In this document: one piece after another, positions 1-8,225 of the stretch
How positions within the stretch are numbered: the stretch's first letter is position 1
Layout: each line of letters starts with the position of its first letter
Origin: DASUNQ01 sp044866775
GTDB lineage: Bacteria; Acidobacteriota; Thermoanaerobaculia; Multivoradales; UBA5704
Reading direction: 5' to 3'
Assembly (NCBI GenBank): GCA_044866775.1
Contig: JBIOUG010000195.1
Span: 124,001 to 188,000 of the forward strand
Length of the DNA stretch: 64,000 bases
The notes under the pieces: generated by a model
Seen by the model: the letters and a program-made list of their open reading frames with translations, nothing else
Told to the model about the DNA's origin: nothing
Databases searched by the model: none
Program-made: the position numbers and the translations under genes

Positions 1-684
1 GCGGCGCAGAAGAACTGGGCGATGGCCCAGGTGGCGCACGACTGGATCCTCATCTTCGACGCCGACGAGCGCTGCACCCCGGCGTTGCAGCGCGAGATCG
101 AGGAGCTCCTCGCCCGCGGCCCCGAGGCCAACGCCTACACCATCCGCCGGCGCGTCCACTTCCTCGACCAGGTGATCCGCTTCTCGGGCTGGCAGCACGA
201 CCAGGTGGTGCGGCTGGTGCGCAAGGGCACGGCGCGCTATCCCAACCGCCGCGTACACGCCGACATGATCACCCGCGGCCCCGCGCCTCTCTTGCGCAGC
301 GCCATGGAGCACTACATGACCGACAGCCTGGACGAGTACGTCCGGCGGATCGAGAAGTACAGCTTCTGGGGCGCGGCGCAGAACTGGAAGGAGGGGCGGC
401 GGGCCGGGTTCGCCGAGATCTTCGGCCGCTCGGTGTGGCGGTTCCTGCGCACCTACCTCTTCCAGCTCGGCGTCCTCGACGGCATGCACGGCCTGGTCTT
501 CTGCATGCTCCAGGCGTACGGCACGTATCTCAAATGGGCGCTCCTCTGGGGCTGGCACGTCAACGCCCGCCGCGGCCGCCCGCCGACCCTGCCGATCTTC
601 GACGAGGACGAGTCCACCTGGCGCGAGAACGGCGTCGAAGCCGCGGCCGAGGCCGGAGATCCCGTGGCGGCAGGGGAGCGGTGA
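1..684 (+). CDS. Family 2 glycosyltransferase, WaaE/LgtF-like (5' end cut by window edge)
   Basis: The reading frame is open from the first base, so the N-terminal part lies outside the window. The visible part has the second half of a GT-A fold. The acidic motif FDADER (around residue 19 of the visible frame) fits the family's metal- or acceptor-side aspartates. It is followed by YTIRRRVHF, a Trp/His-rich GWQHD segment and VHADM. The C-terminal LDEYVRRIEKYSFWGA helix and the hydrophobic membrane-proximal tail around YLFQLGVLDGMHGLVF resemble lipopolysaccharide core beta-1,4-glucosyltransferases of the WaaE type. The likely role is adding a sugar to lipid A-core or another lipid-linked glycan at the cytoplasmic face of the inner membrane. 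Its stop overlaps the next start (GTGA), so the two genes are probably co-translated. The exact sugar and acceptor cannot be told. Confidence 0.85.
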   Translation, partial: AAQKNWAMAQVAHDWILIFDADERCTPALQREIEELLARGPEANAYTIRRRVHFLDQVIRFSGWQHDQVVRLVRKGTARYPNRRVHADMITRGPAPLLRSAMEHYMTDSLDEYVRRIEKYSFWGAAQNWKEGRRAGFAEIFGRSVWRFLRTYLFQLGVLDGMHGLVFCMLQAYGTYLKWALLWGWHVNARRGRPPTLPIFDEDESTWRENGVEAAAEAGDPVAAGER

Positions 685-1877
685 ACGCCGCCGCCGACCC
701 GCGCCGCACCCTCGATCACCTCCGCGGCCGGCAGGACGAGATGGTGGACCTCCTCCGGCGCCTGGCGCTGGCCGAGAGCCCGTCGACCGTGCCGGCGGCG
801 CAGGGGGCGGTGTTCGACCTGCTCGCCGAGGCGCTGGCGCCAGCCGGCTACGCCGTGCGGCGGCTGCCGGGGAAGAGCTCCGGGGGACAGCTCTACGCGG
901 CGCCGCGCCGAGCGCCGCGGCGTGACGAGAGTCGGCCGGAGCGGCGGCGGTGCGGGGCGCGGGCGCAGCTCCTCCTCGGCCACTGCGACACCGTCTGGCC
1001 GCTCGGCGCGCTCGCGACGATGCCGGTCACTCTCGCCGATGGCCGACTCTCCGGCCCCGGGGTCTACGACATGAAGGCCGGCCTGGTGCAGGGCATCTTC
1101 GCGCTGCGGGCGCTGGCGGACCTCGGGCTCGAGCCGCCGCTCGTGCCGGTGCTCTTCGTCAGCTCGGACGAGGAGGTGGGAAGCGACGAGTCGACGCGCC
1201 GGATCGAGCGGCTGGCGCGCCGCGCGGCGCGCGTCCTCGTGCTCGAGCCCTCGCTCGAGCCGGGGGGCAGGCTCAAGACCGAGCGCAAGGGGATCGCGAG
1301 CTTTACCATCACCGTCCACGGGCGCGCCGCCCACGCCGGCCTCGACCCGGAGAAGGGCGCGAGCGCCGTCCTCGAGATGGCCCACCAGGTGCTGCGGCTG
1401 CACGCGCTCTCCGACCCGGCGCGCGGGATCACGGTGAGCGTCGGTACCGTCCAGGGTGGGATCCGCCGCAACGTGATTCCCGCCGAGGCGCGGGCCGTGG
1501 TGGACGTGCGGATGGTACGGCTCGACGACGCCGCGGCGATCGAGCAGGCGATCCGCGGGTTGACGCCGGTCACGCCGGGAACGCGGATCGAGGTCGAGGG
1601 CGGGCTCGAGCGGGCGCCGCTCGAGAGGACGGCGAGAAACCGGGCGCTCTGGGAGCAGGCGCGGGAAGTCGGGCGGCGGCTGGGGCTCGCGCTCGAGGAG
1701 GGGTCGGCGGGAGGGGCTTCGGACGGCAACACCACGAGCCCGCTCGCGCCGACGCTCGACGGCTTGGGGCCGGTGGGCGACGGCGCGCACGCCGCGCACG
1801 AGTTCGTGTGGGTCGAGCGGATGCCCGAGCGGGCCGCGCTCCTGGCCGGACTGATGATGGAGCCGGAAGCGGGATGA
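681..1877 (+). CDS. M20-family zinc metallopeptidase (carboxypeptidase G2-like)
   Basis: 398 residues from a GTG start that overlaps the preceding stop (GTGA at 681-684), with GGGGAG at 673-678 as ribosome binding site. A longer reading from further upstream would run through the neighbouring gene and is rejected. Metal and catalytic residues of the M20 family are in order: H101 in GHCDTVWP, D130 in GVYDMKAG, the E164/E165 pair in SSDEEVGS, E189 in VLEPSLE, and the C-terminal DGAHAAHE histidine. A dimerisation lid domain (TITVHGRAAHAG) sits between them. The enzyme should hydrolyse an N-acyl amino acid or dipeptide, glutamate carboxypeptidase being the closest pattern. There is no signal peptide, so it is probably cytoplasmic. 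The substrate is not determined. Confidence 0.88.
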   Translation: MNAAADPRRTLDHLRGRQDEMVDLLRRLALAESPSTVPAAQGAVFDLLAEALAPAGYAVRRLPGKSSGGQLYAAPRRAPRRDESRPERRRCGARAQLLLGHCDTVWPLGALATMPVTLADGRLSGPGVYDMKAGLVQGIFALRALADLGLEPPLVPVLFVSSDEEVGSDESTRRIERLARRAARVLVLEPSLEPGGRLKTERKGIASFTITVHGRAAHAGLDPEKGASAVLEMAHQVLRLHALSDPARGITVSVGTVQGGIRRNVIPAEARAVVDVRMVRLDDAAAIEQAIRGLTPVTPGTRIEVEGGLERAPLERTARNRALWEQAREVGRRLGLALEEGSAGGASDGNTTSPLAPTLDGLGPVGDGAHAAHEFVWVERMPERAALLAGLMMEPEAG

Positions 1878-1939
1878 TGAGGTTGGCACGGTCCATGCCT
1901 CCGTTCGCGGGTGCGAGGTTGGGTAAGGAGGCGACGGGC

Positions 1940-2719
1940 ATGGCAACGGTGGGCTCGCGAATCTGCAGCACCACGTCTGACCTGATGCTCTGGTCGTTCC
2001 GCCGCGGCCGGTGGGATCTGGCAGTGGCGCTGGCGATCGCCGTCCTAATCCTCGGCTCCGACGCCGCCGCGGCGCTCGAACCCAAGGCGCAGCTCACCGC
2101 CGCCGAGCGCCGCGAGGCCGAACGGCGGCTGGCCGACCTCGGCTACTGGGCGGGCCCGGTCGACGGCGTCTGGGACGAGGCCTCGCGCCAGGCGCTCGTC
2201 GCCTTCCAGAAGATCGACGGCGGCCGGCCGACGGGCCGCTTGACGCGCGCCGAGCTCAACGCCCTGCGCTTCGCGGCGCCGCCGCGCCCGCGCGAGGGCG
2301 GCGGCGCACACGTCGAGATCGACCTGGCGCGGCAGGTGCTGCTGCTGGTGGATGATGAGGGGCGCGTCGCCAACGTGCTGCCGATCTCCTCGGGCACCGG
2401 CAAGCCGTTCTACGACAAGAAGTGGGGGCGGGGCGAAGCGCACACCCCCTGCGGCCGCCTGACCGTCTACCGGAAGCTCTCGGGCTGGCACGAGAGCCCG
2501 CTCGGGATGATGCACAACCCCATGTTCCTGGTCGGCGGCATCGCCATCCACGGCAGCGCCGACGTGCCGCCGCGGCCGGCGAGCCACGGCTGCATCCGCA
2601 TCCCGATGTTCGCCTCCCACCGCCTGACGCGCATGGTGCCGGTCGAGACGCCGGTGCTGGTCTACGGCTGCGCCGGAGAAGGGCAGCAAGTCACGGTGCG
2701 GGCGGGCGGTTCCGACTGA
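1940..2719 (+). CDS. L,D-transpeptidase with peptidoglycan-binding domain
   Basis: 259 residues. The start is set by a near-perfect Shine-Dalgarno, AAGGAGG at 1925-1931, eight bases before ATG 1940. An alternative start at 1874 would overlap the M20 stop (ATGA) but has no such site. Residues 26-46 form a membrane anchor or signal sequence. Residues 50-112 are a PG_binding_1 repeat (AERRLADLGYWAGPVDGVWD). Residues 124-245 are the YkuD catalytic domain, with H204 in IHGSADVP and the SHGCIR motif supplying H216, C218 and R220. The enzyme forms 3-3 cross-links in peptidoglycan or attaches proteins to it, in the periplasm. All catalytic residues are present. Confidence 0.92.
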   Translation: MATVGSRICSTTSDLMLWSFRRGRWDLAVALAIAVLILGSDAAAALEPKAQLTAAERREAERRLADLGYWAGPVDGVWDEASRQALVAFQKIDGGRPTGRLTRAELNALRFAAPPRPREGGGAHVEIDLARQVLLLVDDEGRVANVLPISSGTGKPFYDKKWGRGEAHTPCGRLTVYRKLSGWHESPLGMMHNPMFLVGGIAIHGSADVPPRPASHGCIRIPMFASHRLTRMVPVETPVLVYGCAGEGQQVTVRAGGSD

Positions 2720-2979
2720 CGGATAGCTGTTCCCTTACCGGGACCATGTACGCCACCGTAGGTCCCGAGCGCGATCCGCGAGAGGGAGTTTTCAGGTCTC
2801 GGGATCAAGCAAGTCGTGGTCGCCCCGTGGTCAACCTGGTCTCGCGTGACACGAGCGCAGCGAGCCACAGGTGCTGTGGTGATCCCGCTCCTTGTGCGCT
2901 AAGTGGCACGCCCCGCATCTGCTCTCGTAGCCCGTGCGGTACCTTGAGCAGCCTCTTCCGGCGAGATCTCCTGCGGAGC
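2720..2979. other. Intergenic stretch entering a lower-GC island
   Basis: No convincing gene is seen. Base composition begins to fall here compared with the preceding cluster and stays low through the next gene. Short open frames on both strands have no recognisable domain. No tRNA-like fold, integrase site or flanking direct repeat was found by eye. Confidence 0.5.
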
Positions 2980-5109
2980 CTAGCCCGGACCCGGCGCATC
3001 TGGCTCATCCAACACACGCATGAACGGACTAGTCGCTGTGGCTGTCATCTCAACCGCGGGATACCTGATCGCGAGAAGCTCATTCGTAAGAGCGGGTAAT
3101 GAGCTCCATGTGAGCTTCCCACCCTCGACAAGCGACTTGAACTGGGGGAGCTCTCTGAGATACGTACGAAATCCTTCCGGAGAACGCGCCCCGGAAAAGA
3201 GCTCCTTCTCGGCGATCACGTTGCTGCCTTCGTGACCGGACCAGCTCAGAAGTTCGAGCGTGTTGCGCGCGAAATACCGACGAAATGCAAGGTCGTCGGT
3301 AACCAAGACATCGCCGTGATGCGAGCCACTGAATCGCAATAAGTTTGTAAGGCAAACGAGAGTGATCCTTTCCGGGCACCGAGCCGGAAAGCCGTTGGGC
3401 AATCTGGTTTGCAGCTGATCCCATGACTCCCTGAGCTTGCGCTCTCTCAGAACAAGCTGCTCCACAGCTTCGCTAATGGCATGCTCGGCACGAAATTCGT
3501 CGTGCGGGCTGTCGACCGCATGAAGGCATTTAGTCTCAACAACGAACAGCTCCGCTGCCCATGTGAATAGGAGATCAACTTCGATCTCGTCGCCTACGTC
3601 GTCGCGAAACTTGAACCGCTTCGCGACTGGACATCCAATGGCTAGCTCGATCGCTTCTGCAAGGCGATCCTCAAACCAAACGCCCCGGGCCATAACTGCT
3701 TGTGCGACATACTGTCGCGCTAGGCACTCTACCGCTCTGGCTGGATTATAAGATGAAGTAAGTGCGGGGACGATGAATACTAGGTCATCGCCCACTGGAA
3801 CAAGTGGCTGATGATAGATATCAAGCTCCCTACGCGCAGGATCGAACACCAACGCAGCGAGCATTGCGATGGTCCTGGAGTGTTCTAGGACGCTCGCAAC
3901 CGCTAACGTAGCCGCAAGCGAACTGAGCCGTGTCAAGACGACCGCGTCCAGGCAGTCCGTCGCCTTACTAGCATCTACGCCGTCCCGCAGCGCTGCCAGC
4001 GCTATGGCCCGACCGAGGGCCATGATGAAGCTACGGGCGGTCTTCCAATCATTCCAGTTGATCGTCAGGTCTCTGGACTTGATTACAATATTTGCGAGGA
4101 GGATACCAAAATGTCGTTCCTCTATATAGGTCTCGACGAGAAGCTCCTCTGGTGTGCCGTAGAGGAGGGTCCGGATAAGCGCAGCATCAACGCCGCAATC
4201 CCATACCGCCCCCTTTTGCACCTTAATCTGCCGAGCCAACTCTGTAGCGGCGTTTTGCATGACCCGAAGCGCCGCGTGATTTGCGCCAAAAACATGTCCT
4301 TCGAGCTCGAGTGGGAACAAGAGTTCCCGCTGTGCCATCACCGCCCTGCGCACTAGGGTAGTCTCGTCGGGAGCGCTCAGGACTACCTCTGAGGAGCCGC
4401 GATGCGAACTCCAGTTTTGATAAATGACGCATTCCCAAAGGTAATCTAGAACATTCCAGTAATGCGCATACATTAAGACGCGCGCGAAGTCCGGATCACC
4501 ATACGGCGAAAGAGCATGCAAATTATCGAGTGTTCCTGTGGGCGGCGACTCCCGAAGTAGCAATCGAAGAATCAGATCAAGTGCGTCGCCATGGAGCTCG
4601 ACCACATCCTGAAGGCTTACCCGTGCTCCCCCCTGCAGTGGAGCTACTGCAGCGGTGAGGACCACAGAAGGGTCATGTTGTTCTTGCTTGTCGAGCTCGA
4701 CGCGAGCTCGTAGATTGACGAGAGCGAATTGACTCTCAACGAAGGCGCAAAGCCTCCAGATTTGGGTCTCGGGAGGGCTAGCCCAGAAGGCGAGCCGCTT
4801 CAGGTCTGCCTCGAAGGCGCGATAGCGCGCATTGAAGTCGAGCCAGGTGTCGAGAAGTTCGAGCACGCCCAGGATCGGGTGCCTCCTGAGCGCCCTGCGC
4901 GCATCGAGTATGGCGGCTGCAAGGCGGCGATGCCGGCTCGCTCCGTTTGGGTGGGGCCAGACTGCTGCGCGCGCGAGTACTTCTCGCCATCGATCGGGCG
5001 ACAAGGCGACGAGGATACTTATCGCCCGGGCGAGCTCCTCGCCATCTCTTTTCGCAAGAGCGCTCCGGATGTGAGTCAGAGTCTCCTGCGTGTTTTGCTC
5101 ATTCGCCAT
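2980..5109 (-). CDS. Large protein of unknown function with a C-terminal PD-(D/E)XK nuclease-like core
   Basis: 709 residues from ATG at 5109. No named family is recognised over the first 470 residues, which look alpha-helical. Residues around 480-530 show a restriction-nuclease-like core: an acidic helix FEDRLAEAIE, then EIEVDLLF with D512, then a strand ending VVETKC with E525 and K527. This gives the D-x12-E-x-K spacing of PD-(D/E)XK enzymes (Mrr, NERD and related nucleases). No signal peptide or membrane segment is evident. Codon use is clearly more AT-rich than in the flanking genes (codons such as AAT, ATA and TTG are common), which suggests recent acquisition. It stands alone, facing the transpeptidase gene. 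A nucleic-acid-cleaving defence role is possible but is inferred only from this core and the composition. Confidence 0.6.
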   Translation of the reverse strand: MANEQNTQETLTHIRSALAKRDGEELARAISILVALSPDRWREVLARAAVWPHPNGASRHRRLAAAILDARRALRRHPILGVLELLDTWLDFNARYRAFEADLKRLAFWASPPETQIWRLCAFVESQFALVNLRARVELDKQEQHDPSVVLTAAVAPLQGGARVSLQDVVELHGDALDLILRLLLRESPPTGTLDNLHALSPYGDPDFARVLMYAHYWNVLDYLWECVIYQNWSSHRGSSEVVLSAPDETTLVRRAVMAQRELLFPLELEGHVFGANHAALRVMQNAATELARQIKVQKGAVWDCGVDAALIRTLLYGTPEELLVETYIEERHFGILLANIVIKSRDLTINWNDWKTARSFIMALGRAIALAALRDGVDASKATDCLDAVVLTRLSSLAATLAVASVLEHSRTIAMLAALVFDPARRELDIYHQPLVPVGDDLVFIVPALTSSYNPARAVECLARQYVAQAVMARGVWFEDRLAEAIELAIGCPVAKRFKFRDDVGDEIEVDLLFTWAAELFVVETKCLHAVDSPHDEFRAEHAISEAVEQLVLRERKLRESWDQLQTRLPNGFPARCPERITLVCLTNLLRFSGSHHGDVLVTDDLAFRRYFARNTLELLSWSGHEGSNVIAEKELFSGARSPEGFRTYLRELPQFKSLVEGGKLTWSSLPALTNELLAIRYPAVEMTATATSPFMRVLDEPDAPGPG

Positions 5110-5175
5110 TCACAGCAGCTCCAGGTCGGGTCTCCCCCCGCGGGCTCCCTAGTCACCCAGGCCTGCCGCAGTCCG

Positions 5176-6915
5176 CTACCCCCGCAGCGCGGCGGCGAGG
5201 ATCCCCGGCAGCTTGAGCGGCGACGGCGCGGCCTCGAGGCGGGTCAGGCGCGGGAACAGCTCGTGCGCCCGCCGGTGGCCGACGAACCAGACCGGCTTGG
5301 GGAAGGCGCGGAACGGGCCGCGCAGGACCGCCTTCTCGGCGCGCGAGAACATCAGCGTGTTGTGCACCACGCCGGTGCCGGACTGGATGTCCTCGGGCGT
5401 GTGGCCGGGATAGGCGCCCCAGGGAAGCACCGCCAGCGCGAACCCGATCGCCGGCCAGTGGTTGAGCGACACCGTGCCGTAGCGGAGCTCCGCCACCGCC
5501 CGCTCGACCGCCGGGCCGAGCACCGGGTCGGCGGCCGTCTTCGGGTGGACGATCAGCGCGGCGTTGAGCGTCCCCCACAGCCGGTCGTTGCAGAGGGCGA
5601 CCGCCCGCTCGAGGAACTCCGGGACGCTCGCCGCCGGGATCGCCGTCTCGCCAGTCACGCCGCAAAAGGCCTCGGTGGTGTAGCAGATCTCGTCGCGGCG
5701 GTCGGGGTCGAGGCCCGGGATCAGCGTCCACGGGAGTCGCCCGTCGTTGCCGTCGCCGAAGCGCTCGGCTTCGGGATGCGCGGCGAGGAAGGCGCTCCAC
5801 CGATCGCTGGCGCCCGGGTACCAGGCGCGGCGGGCCGGCGTCGCGGCGAAGGCGGCGCGCGTCGCGGCGAGCAGACGCTCGCGGCCGCTCCAGCCGGCGT
5901 GCTGCACCACCACCCGCAGCGCGTTGCAGTTGAAGCCGGCGTTGGTGGCCAGCATCGTCGCCAGGTTCTCGGCCTGGTAGGCGAAGTCGGCATCGCTCCA
6001 GGGACCCGGCACCACGATGACGGGGCTCACGTTGCCGAGCTCCGACGTCACCGGCTTGGCGAGCACCGGCGCGCCGCGCCGCTTCCGCTCCGCGCCCTCG
6101 GGGCCGGTGCCGAAGACGATCGCCTCGTAGGTGCGGTCCGAGCCGGTGATGTGGATCTCCTCGATCCCGGGGTGGTGGCAGAGGTAGCCGCCCTCCTCGG
6201 CGCCGCCGTGCACCAGGCGGAAGAAGCCGCGCTCGGCGAGCGGCCGGAAGCCCGCTTCGAGCCAGGGGCCGAGATGGGCGTTGACCGGGTTGGTCTTGTA
6301 GAGCACCACCCGGTCCTCGACGAACAGCTTGTAGAGGGCGTCCATCGGACCGATCGAGGAGACGTTGCCGGCGCCCAAGACGAGCGCCACGCCGCCGGGG
6401 CGATCGGTCTGGTGGTAGATGAGGGCCTGCGTCGCGGGGACGTCGCCGGCGGCGACCCCCGGCTGCATCCAGGTCTCACCGGTCGTGCCGGCGTAGAGGA
6501 TGCGATCGTAGACGTCGAGCGGGAAGGTGCCGGCCACCGCGCGGCCGTCGGGTCGGGTCCAGACGCCGCCCGGGATGCGCGGCCGGCCGTAGCGGGCGAT
6601 CTCGCGCAGCGACCGCTCGAGGAGACGAAGGTTGCGTAGCACGAGCGCCGGCCCGATCAGCCACTCGAGGCCGCCGGCCGGCTCGTCGAGACTCAACCCG
6701 GCGACGGCGGCGGTGCCCGCCGCCCAGCCCGGCGCGACGCGCGGGACCGCCTCGCGCAGCTCGCGTAGAATGGTGATTCGCTCCGGGATGTCCACCGCCG
6801 GCCAGGCCGCCTTGCGCGCCTGGAGCTCGTCGACGGCGCGGTCGAGCACGGCGCGCGCCGTCGGCGGCGGAGCGGCGGGCGCCGGGGGGGCAGGGCGCGG
6901 CGGAGCGAGGGTCAT
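5176..6915 (-). CDS. Aldehyde dehydrogenase family protein
   Basis: 579 residues from ATG at 6915. The frame is open further upstream but would run into the divergent gene. Residues 20-130 are an N-terminal extension longer than in classical ALDHs. The NAD-binding part includes VALVLGAGNVSS near residue 180 and ITGSD near 257. The general base is E292 in TSELGN, and the catalytic cysteine is C330 in AGFNCNALR. The enzyme should oxidise an aldehyde to an acid with NAD(P)+, or act as an acylating reductase; the substrate is not visible. It is divergently transcribed from the thioesterase gene 58 bp away. A candidate -10 hexamer lies 26 bases before the start. Confidence 0.82.
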   Translation of the reverse strand: MTLAPPRPAPPAPAAPPPTARAVLDRAVDELQARKAAWPAVDIPERITILRELREAVPRVAPGWAAGTAAVAGLSLDEPAGGLEWLIGPALVLRNLRLLERSLREIARYGRPRIPGGVWTRPDGRAVAGTFPLDVYDRILYAGTTGETWMQPGVAAGDVPATQALIYHQTDRPGGVALVLGAGNVSSIGPMDALYKLFVEDRVVLYKTNPVNAHLGPWLEAGFRPLAERGFFRLVHGGAEEGGYLCHHPGIEEIHITGSDRTYEAIVFGTGPEGAERKRRGAPVLAKPVTSELGNVSPVIVVPGPWSDADFAYQAENLATMLATNAGFNCNALRVVVQHAGWSGRERLLAATRAAFAATPARRAWYPGASDRWSAFLAAHPEAERFGDGNDGRLPWTLIPGLDPDRRDEICYTTEAFCGVTGETAIPAASVPEFLERAVALCNDRLWGTLNAALIVHPKTAADPVLGPAVERAVAELRYGTVSLNHWPAIGFALAVLPWGAYPGHTPEDIQSGTGVVHNTLMFSRAEKAVLRGPFRAFPKPVWFVGHRRAHELFPRLTRLEAAPSPLKLPGILAAALRG

Positions 6916-6941
6916 GGCAAGTTCGAGTCGGGGTCTGCCCG

Positions 6942-6947
6942 ACGATA
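6942..6947 (-). promoter_or_regulatory. Candidate -10 element of the aldehyde dehydrogenase gene
   Basis: On the minus strand this reads TATCGT inside TGCTATCGTC, 26 bases before the ATG at 6915. The same GCTAYSRT pattern precedes several other genes here. No convincing -35 is seen. Confidence 0.3.
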
Positions 6948-6973
6948 GCAGACGCCGATCGCGACCGGAGCCG

Positions 6974-7417
6974 ATGACACGCTTCGCCCCAGATCCCGAG
7001 TTTGCCGCACGGGTGCACGCGAGCTTCGGGCGCCAGAGCGTGATGCAGCTCATCGGCGCCAAGCTCACCCGCGTCGAGCCGGGCGAGGTCGAGATCGAGC
7101 TGCCGTATCGCGCCGACCTCACCCAGCAGGACGGCTACTTCCACGCCGGCATCGTCACCACCATCGCCGACAGCGCCGGCGGCTACGCCGCCCACTCGCT
7201 CATGCCGGCCGGCTCGCGCGTCCTCAGCGTCGAGTTCACCATCCACTGCCTGGCTCCCGCCGACGGCGAGCGGCTCGTGGCGACCGGCCGGGTGGTCAAG
7301 AGCGGGCGCACCCTGACCGTCTGCGAGCTCGAGGCCGTGGTGGTGAAGGGCGACGCCCGCACCGTCTGCGCTTGGGGCACCCAGACCGTCATCTGCCTTC
7401 CGAGCCGCGCGGGTTGA
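6974..7417 (+). CDS. PaaI-family hotdog thioesterase
   Basis: 147 residues from ATG 6974. The single hotdog domain has the PaaI signature: a long helix with QDGYFHAGIVTTIADSAGG, in which HAG and the following acidic residue (AD) form the catalytic region, and later LSVEFTIHCLAP. It should hydrolyse an acyl- or aryl-CoA thioester in the cytoplasm. Divergent pairing with an aldehyde dehydrogenase is consistent with catabolism or detoxification of an aldehyde via a CoA ester, but this is inference. The family is usually 130-150 residues, so it is full length. Confidence 0.85.
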   Translation: MTRFAPDPEFAARVHASFGRQSVMQLIGAKLTRVEPGEVEIELPYRADLTQQDGYFHAGIVTTIADSAGGYAAHSLMPAGSRVLSVEFTIHCLAPADGERLVATGRVVKSGRTLTVCELEAVVVKGDARTVCAWGTQTVICLPSRAG

Positions 7418-7440
7418 CCGGTGGCTGAGTCAAGTCGCGC

Positions 7441-7446
7441 TACGAT
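7441..7446 (+). promoter_or_regulatory. Candidate -10 element of the cupin gene
   Basis: TACGAT in GCGCTACGATCC, 27 bases before the ATG at 7474. A TTGACC lies at 7414-7419, but the 21-base spacing is longer than the usual 17, so only the -10 is proposed. Confidence 0.3.
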
Positions 7447-7473
7447 CCGAGCGTCAGCGGAGGAAGACGCGAG

Positions 7474-7833
7474 ATGGAGAAGGTCAACCTGGCCGCGAAG
7501 CTCGCCCGCATCCACGAGCATTGGAGCCCCAAGATCGTCGCCGAGCTGAACGGCCAGCAGGTCAAGCTGGTCAAGCTCCAGGGCGACTTCGTCTGGCACC
7601 AGCACGACGCCGAGGACGAGCTGTTCCTCGTCCTCGGCGGGCGGCTGACGATGGAGTTCCGGGACCGCGCCGTGGTGCTCGAACCAGGCGAGCTGATCGT
7701 CGTCCCGCACGGCGTCGAGCACCGCCCGCGCGCCGACGAGGAGGTCGAGCTCCTCCTCTTCGAACCGGCCGGCACGCTCAACACCGGCAATGTGCGCGAC
7801 AGCCGGACGGTGCTGGAGCCGGAGCGGATCTGA
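7474..7833 (+). CDS. Small cupin-domain protein
   Basis: 119 residues, ATG preceded by GGAGGAAG. The single cupin barrel shows motif 1 (WHQHDAEDELFLVLGG, with two His and a Glu for the metal) and motif 2 (PGELIVVPHGVEHRP, with the third His). Such proteins are typically mannose-6-phosphate isomerase-like or unknown-function metal-binding cupins. Length is normal for the one-domain class. It has its own promoter candidate and is followed by a toxin-antitoxin pair with no obvious link. Substrate and metal are unknown. Confidence 0.85.
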   Translation: MEKVNLAAKLARIHEHWSPKIVAELNGQQVKLVKLQGDFVWHQHDAEDELFLVLGGRLTMEFRDRAVVLEPGELIVVPHGVEHRPRADEEVELLLFEPAGTLNTGNVRDSRTVLEPERI

Positions 7834-7959
7834 GCTTGCCTCCGAGCGCCCGCGCCATGCCTGCGTCCGAGCTGCTCGCCTACTTTGCCGCGGAAAGCAG
7901 GCCGGAGCCCTGCTCGTGGCGCTGGCCTCGCTGGTCGCCGTGGATCCTCGAGAGGCAGA

Positions 7960-7978
7960 ATGCTAGCATTGATAGCAT
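7960..7978 (+). promoter_or_regulatory. Inverted-repeat operator over the antitoxin start codon
   Basis: The sequence ATGCTA-N7-TAGCAT is a perfect inverted repeat. Read with wider half-sites it is TGCTAGCA (7961-7968) and TGATAGCA (7970-7977). It covers the first bases of the antitoxin ATG (7977). From memory, the FitAB operator of Neisseria uses TGCTATCA/TGATAGCA half-sites, so one half matches and the other differs by one base, though the spacing here is much shorter. Autorepression by the antitoxin-toxin complex is the expected role. Confidence 0.6.
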
Positions 7979-8225
7979 GAAGCGAGGCACCGCGAACCAG
8001 TTGATCGTCCGGAACCTTGAAGACGAGGTCATCCGCGAGCTGAAGCTACGGGCGGCACGCCACGGCCGCTCGGCCGAGGCGGAGCACCGCGAGATCCTGC
8101 GTGAGGCGCTTCTCCCCGCCCGGCCAACAAGGTCTCTCAAGGAACTGCTCCTGGCCATGCCCGAGACCGGGGAGGACGCCGACTTCGAGCGGAGCTCGGA
8201 TCGCGGGCGGGACGTGGAGCTTTGA
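7977..8225 (+). CDS. FitA/VapB-type ribbon-helix-helix antitoxin
   Basis: 82 residues from ATG 7977. The N-terminal half (TANQLIVRNLEDEVIRELKLRAARHGRS) is a ribbon-helix-helix DNA-binding domain of the FitA-like type, with the typical AEAEHREILREAL second helix. The C-terminal tail (SLKELLLAMPETGEDADFERSSD) is the acidic, extended part that usually wraps and inhibits the toxin. It overlaps the toxin start (TTGA at 8222-8225), so the two are translationally coupled. The operator at 7960-7978 suggests autoregulation. Confidence 0.88.
   Translation: MKRGTANQLIVRNLEDEVIRELKLRAARHGRSAEAEHREILREALLPARPTRSLKELLLAMPETGEDADFERSSDRGRDVEL

Noticed and set aside
1874..1940. Earlier start for the L,D-transpeptidase (ATGA overlap at 1874)
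   Set aside because: Possible, but the very strong AAGGAGG site eight bases before 1940 and the anchor position favour the later start.
453..1946. Long open frame on the minus strand across the M20 peptidase gene
   Set aside because: It is antisense to a gene with complete catalytic motifs and has only Arg/Pro/Ala/Gly-rich sequence, as expected from GC-biased codons.
2720..5175. Mobile-element boundaries around the lower-GC gene
   Set aside because: No terminal inverted repeats, target duplications, integrase or tRNA end could be found by eye.
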